This document shows, piece after piece, positions 7,106 through 14,409 of a DNA stretch of 25,159 bases. The DNA comes from JANYCG01 sp031431035. GTDB taxonomy: Bacteria; Pseudomonadota; Gammaproteobacteria; Burkholderiales; Burkholderiaceae_C. Location of the stretch: NCBI GenBank assembly GCA_031431035.1, contig JANPCR010000148.1:1-25159 (forward strand), given 5' to 3'. The number at the start of each line of letters is the position of its first letter. The first letter of the stretch is position 1. Below the pieces are notes generated by a model. That model was given only the letters and a program-made list of their open reading frames with translations. It was not told the DNA's origin and made no database searches. Position numbers and translations under genes: made by a program.

Positions 7106-8647
7106 ATGACCTACAGCGTGGTGTGGTTTAAACGCGACTTGCGTTTGTACGATCACGCGCCCTTGGTTCAAGCCTCCCGCCAAGGGCCAGTTTTGTGTCT
7201 GGTGGTTATTGAGCCCGGCCTACGGGCAGCGCCGGACGCCGCCAACCAGCACTACCAGTTTTTGCTCGAAAGTCTTCGCGACCTGTATGTGGCGCTGCGA
7301 AAAGTTGGCGGCTTACTGCAAATTGAAACGGGCGAAGTGCCTGATGTGCTGGAAAAGCTGCATGCAAAGGCACCGTTCACAGGGCTTTTTTCGCACGAAG
7401 AAACCGGCAATGGCATCACCTTCGCGCGCGACCTCGCGGTTGGGCGCTGGTGTGCTGTGCACAAGGTGCGCTGGCACGAAAGTCAGCAGTTTGGTGTGGT
7501 GCGCCGCCTGAAAAACCGAAACCTTTGGCAAGCCCAATGGGACGCTCACATGGCGTTGCCGCTGGCACGAACGCCCAACGCCCCTAATTTGACGTTTGTC
7601 AACCTACCCTGGGTGGCAGACCGCCCACCCGGCGGCGCATCGTTGGGCTTGACCCTTGGTGACCCGGCATTGCGGCAAACCGGTGGCCGCGAAAACGCAT
7701 TGGCAGTGTTGAACAGCTTTCTGAATGACCGCTGCGGTCAATACCGGGGCGGTATTTCGTCGCCTTTGTCTGCGCCAACCGCCTGTTCGCGCTTGTCGCC
7801 TTACTTGGCCATGGGCTGCATCAGCATGCGCGAGGTGGTGCAAGCCACGCGCCATCGCATTGCCCAATTGCCACCTGAGGCAAGTCGCCAGCGGCAAGGC
7901 CTTACCGCTTTCATCAGTCGCCTCTACTGGCACTGCCATTTCATTCAAAAACTGGAAAGCCAGCCCGATCTGGAGTACCGAAACCTTCACAGCGGCTATG
8001 ACGGTCTGCGCGAGAACGACTGGAACCCAGCCCACTTTGAGGCCTTGGTGGCGGGGCGCACCGGGTGGCCACTGGTGGATGCCTGTGTGGCCATGCTGAA
8101 GGCAACCGGGTGGATCAACTTTCGCATGCGCGCCATGCTGGTGTCTGTGGCCGCCTACCCGCTGTGGCTGCATTGGCAACCCGTGGGCGAGTGGCTGGCC
8201 ACCCAGTTTTTAGATTACGAGCCGGGTATCCACTGGAGCCAGATGCAAATGCAATCGGGCACCACAGGCATCAATGTGACGCGGGTTTACAACCCCATCA
8301 AGCAAGCCCAAGACCACGACCCCCACGGCGTCTTTGTGCGCCACTGGCTGCCGGCCATGCGGCAGGTGCCCGACACCTGGCTGTTTGAACCCTGGAAGAT
8401 GCCGCCCGACCTGCAACAGCGACTCGGCTTGCAGGTTGGGATAGATATCGCCCAGCCGTTGGTGGACTTGCAAGTGGCCACCCGGCAAGCCAAAACCCGG
8501 TTGCATGCCTTGCGCGCGCAGCCCGAGGTCAAGGCAGCCAAAGCCGCGATTGTTGAAAAACACGGGTCGCGCAAACGCCCAGCGCCCCGGGCGCGAAAAC
8601 AAACGGCTGACAAGGCTCAATCGGGCCAATTGGGCTTGGCGTTTTGA
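7106..8647 (+). CDS. FAD-binding deoxyribodipyrimidine photolyase/cryptochrome-family protein
   Basis: A 513-residue protein of the DNA photolyase family, using FAD and blue light to reverse UV photoproducts. The N-terminal antenna domain begins with the classic VVWFKRDLRLYDHAPL. The C-terminal FAD domain shows RLYWHCHFIQKLE, GWPLVDACVAMLKATGWINFRMRAMLVS and FLDYEPGIHWSQMQMQSG. The last segment lacks the usual NxGxWQW form (it reads GIHWSQMQMQSGTTG), so this is a divergent branch and its lesion specificity is uncertain. A Lys/Arg-rich tail of about 40 residues follows the core. It is followed by the DUF2256 and PhrB-type genes, together forming a photorepair group. The start is the first ATG before the family core; no good SD is seen. 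Confidence 0.9.
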   Translation: MTYSVVWFKRDLRLYDHAPLVQASRQGPVLCLVVIEPGLRAAPDAANQHYQFLLESLRDLYVALRKVGGLLQIETGEVPDVLEKLHAKAPFTGLFSHEETGNGITFARDLAVGRWCAVHKVRWHESQQFGVVRRLKNRNLWQAQWDAHMALPLARTPNAPNLTFVNLPWVADRPPGGASLGLTLGDPALRQTGGRENALAVLNSFLNDRCGQYRGGISSPLSAPTACSRLSPYLAMGCISMREVVQATRHRIAQLPPEASRQRQGLTAFISRLYWHCHFIQKLESQPDLEYRNLHSGYDGLRENDWNPAHFEALVAGRTGWPLVDACVAMLKATGWINFRMRAMLVSVAAYPLWLHWQPVGEWLATQFLDYEPGIHWSQMQMQSGTTGINVTRVYNPIKQAQDHDPHGVFVRHWLPAMRQVPDTWLFEPWKMPPDLQQRLGLQVGIDIAQPLVDLQVATRQAKTRLHALRAQPEVKAAKAAIVEKHGSRKRPAPRARKQTADKAQSGQLGLAF

Positions 8648-8699
8648 CATCCAGACACGTCGCCACGCGAATACACATTAAAGGAAACCAAGGCGCACC

Positions 8700-8870
8700 A
8701 TGCGAATGAAGAAAAAAGCCGATCTCCCTAGCAAAGTCTGCGTCAGTTGTGGCCTGCCGTTCAATTGGCGCAAAAAGTGGGAAAAGGTTTGGCAAGAGGT
8801 CAAATATTGCTCAGACCGTTGTCGAAACGCGCCCAAAAGTCAGTCCACTGCCGCTCGGGCCGTGCCATGA
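8700..8870 (+). CDS. DUF2256 small Cys-rich protein
   Basis: A 56-residue basic protein with KVCVSCGLPFNWRKKW and KYCSDRCR, giving a CX2C...CX3C pattern (C14, C17, C37, C41) like a small zinc ribbon. This matches the DUF2256 family as I know it, whose genes are often next to photolyase/cryptochrome genes. An SD-like AAAGGAAA precedes the ATG by about 14 nt. Its TGA overlaps the ATG of the next photolyase gene in an ATGA, which implies coupled translation. A role as a metal-binding accessory factor or DNA-binding partner of the photolyases is inferred from position only. Confidence 0.85.
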   Translation: MRMKKKADLPSKVCVSCGLPFNWRKKWEKVWQEVKYCSDRCRNAPKSQSTAARAVP

Positions 8871-10444
8871 CGGCCAAAAGCACGACGCTCCGACTCATTT
8901 TGGGCGACCAGCTCAACCCCTTGCACAGTTGGTTCAAGACGCCGCAGGAGGACGTGGTTTTTGTCATGATGGAAATACGGTCTGAGACCGACTACGTGCT
9001 GCACCATGCTCAAAAAATCATCGCTATTTTTGCCGCGATGCGCGACTTTGCGCAGACTTTGCGAGCGGCTGGTCATCAAGTTCAGTACCTTGCGATAGAC
9101 GATGCGTCCAATTTGCAATCGTTCACAGGCAACCTGAATGCGCTTTTTGAGCGGTTTCAAGTGACGCAGTTCGAGTACCAGGACCCCGATGAGCATCGCC
9201 TGGATGAGCTGCTTGCTGAATTCGCAGCAGAGCTTGCGAGCCAGCCATTGGCGAAGGGTGCCAAACGGCAAACTACCGCCAGCACCCAGGTCAGCAGCGA
9301 GCACTTTTACACCGAGCGACACGAGGCCGCTGCGCTCTTTGCAGGACGCACCAAGTGGCTGATGGAAACTTTTTACCGCCACATGCGGGTGCGGCACAAG
9401 GTGCTGCTGGAAAGCGACAAAAAACCAGTGGGTGGGCAGTGGAATTTTGATGCGGAGAACCGCAAGTCATGGCCCGGTTTGCCTTTTGAGCCCGCAGACG
9501 CCCGCCCAACCCATGACCACAGCACGTTGTGGCAAACCATCCAGAAGGCCGGGGTGAATAGTTTTGGCGAACCCAGCGCCGACCGTTTCGCCTGGCCGTT
9601 GAACCGGGGCGAGGCCTTGCATCAGCTGGACAGCTTTGTCACCCACGGCTTACCCCATTTCGGCGATTTTCAAGATGCCATGAGCACCAAAGCCTGGCGG
9701 CTTTTTCACTCGCTGTTGTCGTTCGCGCTGAATACCAAAATGCTCAACCCGCAAGAGGTGGTGAACCGGGCTGAAGCGGCCGCCCGAAATGGCCACGCGC
9801 CCATGGCCGCCGCTGAGGGCTTTATTCGGCAAATATTGGGCTGGCGCGAGTATGTGCGTGGTTTTTACTGGGCGCACATGCCAAACTACGAGCACAGCAA
9901 TGCTCTGGATCAACACCTGGCACTGCCTGGCTGGTTTTGGACGGGCGACACAAAGATGCGCTGCATGGCCGCGGCCATTGGGCAATCATTGCGCGAAGCC
10001 CATGCCCACCACATCCAACGGTTGATGGTAATTGGCAATTTTTCCCTGTTGATAGGGCTGAACCCGAATGAGCTGCACCGCTGGTATTTGGGCATCTACA
10101 TTGACGCCTTTGAATGGGTTGAATTGCCTAACACCGTGGGCATGAGCCAGTTTGCCGATGGCGGGCTGCTAGCCACCAAGCCCTATGTGTCCAGCGCGGC
10201 CTACATCGACCGCATGAGCGACTATTGCAAAGGCTGCCACTATGACAAAAAACAGCGCGAAGGCGAGCGAGCTTGCCCGTTCAACGCCTTGTATTGGGAT
10301 TTTCATTTGCGCCACAAAGACAAATTAGCCCGCAACCCGCGCATTGGCATGGTCTACCGCCAGCTTGAAAAAATGAGCGACGAAGCGGTTAACTCCCTGC
10401 AAGCACAGGCGCAGGCGCTGCGCGACCGTGTTGAAACCCTGTAA
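8867..10444 (+). CDS. phrB: 4Fe-4S bacterial (6-4) photolyase, PhrB type
   Basis: A 525-residue protein of the photolyase-related (FeS-BCP) branch, which carries FAD and a 4Fe-4S cluster and repairs (6-4) photoproducts in studied members. The four candidate cluster ligands are C366, C454, C457 and C470. Their spacings (88, 3, 13) equal those I recall for Agrobacterium PhrB C350/C438/C441/C454, a constant offset of 16. Under the same offset the active-site residues H366, Y424 and Y430 of PhrB fall on H382, Y440 and Y446 here. I chose the ATG at 8867, not an upstream ATG at 8747, because the family N-terminus (LRLILGDQLNP) begins there and it overlaps the DUF2256 stop. Symbol by homology. Confidence 0.93.
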   Translation: MTAKSTTLRLILGDQLNPLHSWFKTPQEDVVFVMMEIRSETDYVLHHAQKIIAIFAAMRDFAQTLRAAGHQVQYLAIDDASNLQSFTGNLNALFERFQVTQFEYQDPDEHRLDELLAEFAAELASQPLAKGAKRQTTASTQVSSEHFYTERHEAAALFAGRTKWLMETFYRHMRVRHKVLLESDKKPVGGQWNFDAENRKSWPGLPFEPADARPTHDHSTLWQTIQKAGVNSFGEPSADRFAWPLNRGEALHQLDSFVTHGLPHFGDFQDAMSTKAWRLFHSLLSFALNTKMLNPQEVVNRAEAAARNGHAPMAAAEGFIRQILGWREYVRGFYWAHMPNYEHSNALDQHLALPGWFWTGDTKMRCMAAAIGQSLREAHAHHIQRLMVIGNFSLLIGLNPNELHRWYLGIYIDAFEWVELPNTVGMSQFADGGLLATKPYVSSAAYIDRMSDYCKGCHYDKKQREGERACPFNALYWDFHLRHKDKLARNPRIGMVYRQLEKMSDEAVNSLQAQAQALRDRVETL

Positions 10445-10542
10445 ACCCTTCTCTGTCAATCGCTTGTAGACCGTGTGTCGTAGCACGGACTCAAGGCTGG
10501 TCGCCCCTAAAATGAGCGGTTTTGACCTAGACTGACTCCCCC

Positions 10543-11325
10543 ATGCAACTTCAGGACATTTTGTATTCCCAGGGCTTTGGTACGCGGAGGGTTTGCGCTG
10601 GCTTGGTGCAACAGGGCCGAGTAGAGGTGTACGGTTCAACTGATCCAGCTGCACCAGCGACAATTTGTCTGGAATCAGCGGCTGACTTTGATGCCCTAGG
10701 CTTTCGATTCAGTGTGCAAGGCGTTGACTGGCATTACGCAGAGCATGCCTACGTGATGCTGCACAAGCCAGCAGGAACCGAGTGTTCCCAAAAACCATCA
10801 ACCTACCCCAGCATTTACACCTTGCTGCCGTCGCCGCTGCGCCTGCGTCCGCAAAAAAGTGCGGTGCAAGGCGTGCAAGCGGTGGGCCGGTTAGATCAAG
10901 ACACCACCGGGCTGCTGCTGTTAAGTGATGACGGTCAGTTCATTCACCGAATGAGTTCGCCCAAAAAACACCTGCCCAAAGTGTATGAAGTCATGGTGAA
11001 GCACCCGCTGGAGGACAAACAAATTCAACGGCTATTGGATGATGTCGTGCTCGACGACGACCCCAAACCGGTGCGCGCAGCCGCTTGTGAAATTGCAGAC
11101 CCCGAGGGCGCGCGCCTGCACCTGCGACTGACCTTGACCGAAGGTAAGTACCACCAGGTCAAGCGCATGGTGGCTGCAGTGGGCAACCGGGTGGAGGGCC
11201 TGCACCGCTTCAAAATTGGCGCACTTGAATTGCCTGCTGACTTGCTGCCAGGCCAGTGGCGCTGGCTGTCTACGGCCGACCTGGACAAGCTGAAGGTCGC
11301 AGCTGTTCAGCCCCAACCCATTTAG
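10543..11325 (+). CDS. rsuA: RsuA-family 16S rRNA pseudouridine synthase
   Basis: A 260-residue pseudouridine synthase of the RsuA/RluB/E/F family, expected to convert U516 of 16S rRNA. An N-terminal S4-like RNA-binding part (1-60, ILYSQGFGTRRVCAGLVQQGRV) is followed by the catalytic domain with YVMLHKPAGTECS (70-82) and AVGRLDQDTTGLLLLSDD (113-130), whose D118 is the catalytic aspartate. EGKYHQVKRMVAAVGNRVEGLHR is the conserved late motif. The family match to RsuA over the related large-subunit enzymes rests on the overall pattern, so site specificity is moderately sure. Its TAG overlaps the TAA of the convergent hydrolase gene. Confidence 0.88.
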   Translation: MQLQDILYSQGFGTRRVCAGLVQQGRVEVYGSTDPAAPATICLESAADFDALGFRFSVQGVDWHYAEHAYVMLHKPAGTECSQKPSTYPSIYTLLPSPLRLRPQKSAVQGVQAVGRLDQDTTGLLLLSDDGQFIHRMSSPKKHLPKVYEVMVKHPLEDKQIQRLLDDVVLDDDPKPVRAAACEIADPEGARLHLRLTLTEGKYHQVKRMVAAVGNRVEGLHRFKIGALELPADLLPGQWRWLSTADLDKLKVAAVQPQPI

Positions 11326-12155
11326 CCAACGGTTTTTAAAAAATCAGCGATGAGCTGGGTAGCCAAAACAGGCTGATCGCGGTGCGCTGAATGGCCACAA
11401 TTTGCCAGTTTGTGCCGTTCGATGCGCCCCATGGGTGTAATTTCGTCAATTTGCCGCATCGTTCCATAAACATCGTCTCGCCCCTGAATCGCCAAAACGG
11501 GTGCTTCAATGCGCTGGCAGTCTGATCGAATGTCAAAGGTGCGAAACGCGTCCGACAGCCACACGTCGTTCCATTGCCAAAACGCGCCATCCACGTCGGC
11601 ATGGTAACGACTCAATCGCCTTCGCAGATCGCCCGTTTCGTAGGCGGTGCGCGCCAGGCGGATGGATTGAATCGACACGTCTTCCACCACCCCATGCGGT
11701 GCCATGCCAATGCAGGCGGACAATGTGTACCGGCTTGCGTGCAGCAGGGCAATACTGGCACCGTCTGAATGGCCTACCAGCACCGGGTTTTCAACCTGCA
11801 AGGCCTGCAGCAGCGCGGGCAAGACTTCAAAAGCCTCCAAGTGCAGATAGTCGGGTAGCAAGCGCCCGCTGCGCTGTCCTGCCAGACTGCTGGACGGCCC
11901 CCGTACATCAGGCACAGCGTCTGACTGGCCATAACCCCGGCGCGAGTAAACCCAACCGGCGCGGCCAGTGGCGGCGCAAAGTTGCGCAGGCCAGTCGCGC
12001 CACATGGCCACCGAGCCCAGCCCTTCATGCAAAAAAACCAGGGGCGCGGCATTGGTAGTGGGGTTTTTAGCGGGAATATGCGCCAATTCCAGTGCGACGC
12101 CGCCGACGTGGATCAAACTGACGTTGTTGCTGGTACGGGGGTTGAAAGCAGACAT
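11322..12155 (-). CDS. Alpha/beta-fold hydrolase
   Basis: A 277-residue alpha/beta hydrolase without signal peptide. FLHEGLGSVAMW (41-52) supplies the oxyanion region, VGHSDGAS (127-134) holds the nucleophile S130, QGRDD (224-228) the acid, and CGHSAHRDQP (253-262) the catalytic His. The HEGLGS and GHSDGAS wording is common in carboxylesterase-like hydrolases of Burkholderiales, but the substrate cannot be told. It is convergent with rsuA, with overlapping stop codons (11322-11325), and divergent from the YVTN gene. No clear SD is seen before the ATG. Confidence 0.88.
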   Translation of the reverse strand: MSAFNPRTSNNVSLIHVGGVALELAHIPAKNPTTNAAPLVFLHEGLGSVAMWRDWPAQLCAATGRAGWVYSRRGYGQSDAVPDVRGPSSSLAGQRSGRLLPDYLHLEAFEVLPALLQALQVENPVLVGHSDGASIALLHASRYTLSACIGMAPHGVVEDVSIQSIRLARTAYETGDLRRRLSRYHADVDGAFWQWNDVWLSDAFRTFDIRSDCQRIEAPVLAIQGRDDVYGTMRQIDEITPMGRIERHKLANCGHSAHRDQPVLATQLIADFLKTVG

Positions 12156-12186
12156 GGCGATTCGATTTTGTAAGTGATCTTGGAAA

Positions 12187-12245
12187 TGCTATGTTAATAA
12201 TAGCAAACTATTGATATTATTTGAGAGCTAGAGCTCATTTTTATT
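12187..12245 (-). repeat. 59-bp intergenic repeat, copy A
   Basis: Read on the minus strand, this segment aligns without gaps to 22925-22983 on the plus strand with 45 of 59 identities by hand count. Shared blocks are CTCTAGCTCTC and CAATAGTTTGCTAT. Both copies end with the inverted repeat TGCTAT-N7-ATAGCA (here 12187-12205), though the 7-nt spacers differ. It lies in the 282-nt gap between the divergent hydrolase and YVTN genes. Confidence 0.75.
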
Positions 12246-12275
12246 GATAATTTCGGTCAAAACCATTTTTTTTAA

Positions 12276-12303
12276 AAAGTCATATCACCGGTGATATGAC
12301 TTT
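12276..12303. promoter_or_regulatory. 28-bp perfect palindrome in the divergent intergenic region
   Basis: The half-site AAAGTCATATCACC is followed directly by its exact reverse complement. It lies between the divergent hydrolase (start 12155) and YVTN (start 12438) genes, an ideal place for a shared operator. On the minus strand the stem is followed by TTTTT, so an alternative is an intrinsic terminator for a leftward transcript beginning between 12304 and 12437. Confidence 0.6.
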
Positions 12304-12437
12304 GTTACTCGGCACCAAAAGTTGCTGGGTGGCGGCTTCTTTCTTTGCAAGGCGTCTCACATGGGCTTGTACTCGGCATTGTCTGTCTGCGTAGCCTCGC
12401 AAGTTACACTAGAAGGGTATTCAAGAACTGGAATTTT

Positions 12438-13517
12438 GTGAAGTCATTTGCCTCCCGGGCGCTCTTACCGTTGGCCCTTTTTTCGATGTTTGCCCTGCTG
12501 TCTGAAGTGGCCTTTAGTCAGCCGGCGGTTCAAGCCCCCAATTCGACCCTGCCGGCCATCAACCGCCCGGTCTTTGTGCTTAATTCCAAAGACGCCAACA
12601 TCAGCGTGATTGACCCTGTCACCTGGACTGAAATCAAGCGCATGCCCACTGGCAAAGAGCCGCACCATTTGTACCTGACACCAGACGAAAAATCACTCAT
12701 CATTGCCAATGCGGCAGGAGATTCGCTGACTTTTGTAGACCCCAAAACCGCAGAAATCCAGCGCACGGTGCGGGGTATTTTGGATCCCTACCACTTGCGT
12801 TTTTCGCCCGATATGAAGTGGTTTGTTCTGGCTGCCAACCGTTTGAATCACATTGATATTTACAAATGGACGGCGTCTGGCCCAGGGGGCGTGCAATCTG
12901 TCGCGCAATCCGCTCTTCAGGGCAGTGACATGACTTTGGCCAAGCGCATTGCCACTGGCAAAACGCCCAGCCACCTGTGGATCGACAGCAAAAGCACCAC
13001 GGTTTACGCCACCATGCAAGACAGCGACGAGCTGGTGCAAATAGACCTGGCAACCCAAGCCATCAAATGGCGCGGCAAAACCGGCACTATGCCAGCCGAT
13101 GTGTTTGGCACGCCAGACGACAAGCATCTGCTGGTGGCGCTGACGGGCAGCGAGGGCGTTGAGGTCTACGACCTGACCGGCGCAGCGCCTAAATTGGTTA
13201 AAACCATCAAAACTGGCTTGGGCGCGCACGCGTTTCGCGCAGCAGGCGACAAGCGGCACGTGTACGTGAGCAACCGCGTGGCCAACACCATCAGCAAAGT
13301 CGACTACCAAACGATGGCGGTGGTTGATATGTATGCCGCGCCCGGCGGCCCCGACTGCATGGAAGTCTCGGCTGATGGAAAATTCATTTTTGTGTCGTCG
13401 CGTTGGGCTAGAAAACTCACCGTGATTGACACCACCACACGCAAAATCGTGCGGCAAGTCAACGTAGGAGCATCACCCCATGGTGTTTGGACTTTGGATC
13501 ACGCGGGTCGGCAATAG
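12438..13517 (+). CDS. Exported YVTN/YncE-like beta-propeller protein
   Basis: About 359 residues, with a signal peptide (VKSFASRALLPLALFSMFALLSEV, cleavage near AFSQ) and a series of ~40-residue beta-propeller blades. Blade-like units include VFVLNSKDANISVIDPVTWTEIKRM, LIIANAAGDSLTFVDPKTAEI, VYVSNRVANTISKVDYQTMAVV and IFVSSRWARKLTVIDTTTRKIV. I chose GTG at 12438 because it gives a proper signal peptide; an ATG at 12345 would add 31 residues that do not resemble one. Such proteins often bind partners or cofactors and have no fixed enzymatic role. It overlaps the deacetylase gene by 38 nt, suggesting a cell-envelope function shared with it. Confidence 0.85.
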   Translation: MKSFASRALLPLALFSMFALLSEVAFSQPAVQAPNSTLPAINRPVFVLNSKDANISVIDPVTWTEIKRMPTGKEPHHLYLTPDEKSLIIANAAGDSLTFVDPKTAEIQRTVRGILDPYHLRFSPDMKWFVLAANRLNHIDIYKWTASGPGGVQSVAQSALQGSDMTLAKRIATGKTPSHLWIDSKSTTVYATMQDSDELVQIDLATQAIKWRGKTGTMPADVFGTPDDKHLLVALTGSEGVEVYDLTGAAPKLVKTIKTGLGAHAFRAAGDKRHVYVSNRVANTISKVDYQTMAVVDMYAAPGGPDCMEVSADGKFIFVSSRWARKLTVIDTTTRKIVRQVNVGASPHGVWTLDHAGRQ

Positions 13518-14355
13518 GGACGGAAAGACCCAGCGGGCGCAGACCGTGTTGCCGCCCGTTTTGTCGACTTTCCTCCTTGGCGCAGCGGGCCTTGTTGCCG
13601 TGGGGCTGCCCGCCCCAGTTTTTGCCCAGGCAAGTTGCGACAAACCGCTTTACTTGACCTTTGACACCGGCCACATGGCCGTCGCCCCGCTGATTGCCGA
13701 TGTGTTGAAGCGCCAAAACGTCAAAGTCACCTTTTTTGCAGCCAACGAACGCACCCAAGTCGGCGACGGTAGCCTGGGCAACCACTGGGCACCGTGGTGG
13801 AAAGCCCGCGCCGCCGAGGGCCATGAATTCGCATCGCACACCTACGACCACGTGTACTGGCGCGGTGATTTGAAAGGCGCTGAGCCCAAGTTCCGCATCC
13901 AACCGTCCAGCGGCGCGTTTGAGGGCCGCGAATTCACCTGGGACGCCAAAAAATACTGCGATCAAATCGCCTACGCCGCTGAACGGCTGCAAGACTTTAC
14001 TGGCAAAAAGCCACTGCCGCTGTACAGGGCACCCGGCGGTAAAACTTCGCCGCGCTTGCTCGAAGTTGCCAAATCTTGCGGGTTTGAGCACGTGGGTTGG
14101 GCCCCCGCCGGATTTTTGGGCGATGAACTGCCGAGTGAAAAATTCAGCAACGAGGCGCTTCTGAAAAAAGCCATGCGCGACATCAAAGCCGGTGACATTT
14201 TGGTGGCGCACCTGGGCATTTGGTCACGCAAAGACCCCTGGGCTCCCGCCGTGTTGGAGCCGCTGCTGGTCGGCCTGAAAGAAAAAGGCTTCTGTTTTGC
14301 CACTTTGCGCCAGCACCCGGCCTATAAGCCCTGGATCACAAGCCAACCCAAATAG
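13480..14355 (+). CDS. Exported polysaccharide deacetylase (NodB-fold)
   Basis: A 291-residue NodB-homology protein with a hydrophobic export segment (about 28-50, ending PVFAQA). Motif 1 is LTFDTGH (59-65), with Thr where most members have the second, metal-binding Asp. Motif 2 is SHTYDH (119-124), giving metal ligands H120 and H124, and motif 3 is YRAPGG. AHLGIW near 245 replaces the usual LxHD. The enzyme would act on periplasmic or surface glycan. The ATG at 13480 lies within the preceding gene and has AGGAG 9 nt upstream; a GTG at 13546 would give a more ordinary signal peptide. The motif 1 change may alter activity or metal use. Confidence 0.88.
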   Translation: MVFGLWITRVGNRDGKTQRAQTVLPPVLSTFLLGAAGLVAVGLPAPVFAQASCDKPLYLTFDTGHMAVAPLIADVLKRQNVKVTFFAANERTQVGDGSLGNHWAPWWKARAAEGHEFASHTYDHVYWRGDLKGAEPKFRIQPSSGAFEGREFTWDAKKYCDQIAYAAERLQDFTGKKPLPLYRAPGGKTSPRLLEVAKSCGFEHVGWAPAGFLGDELPSEKFSNEALLKKAMRDIKAGDILVAHLGIWSRKDPWAPAVLEPLLVGLKEKGFCFATLRQHPAYKPWITSQPK

Positions 14356-14409
14356 GTCGGGGCAAATAAGCCAGCCACAGCCCATCGCAAACTCAAAGAT
14401 TCATTGAAG

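Noticed and set aside
8747..8866. Longer N-terminus for the PhrB-type photolyase
   Set aside because: This stretch is the DUF2256 gene in another frame; the family N-terminus begins at 8867.
6743..10444. HiPIP as electron donor to the neighbouring photolyases
   Set aside because: The HiPIP is Tat-exported to the periplasm whereas photolyases act on DNA in the cytoplasm, so direct electron transfer is not plausible.
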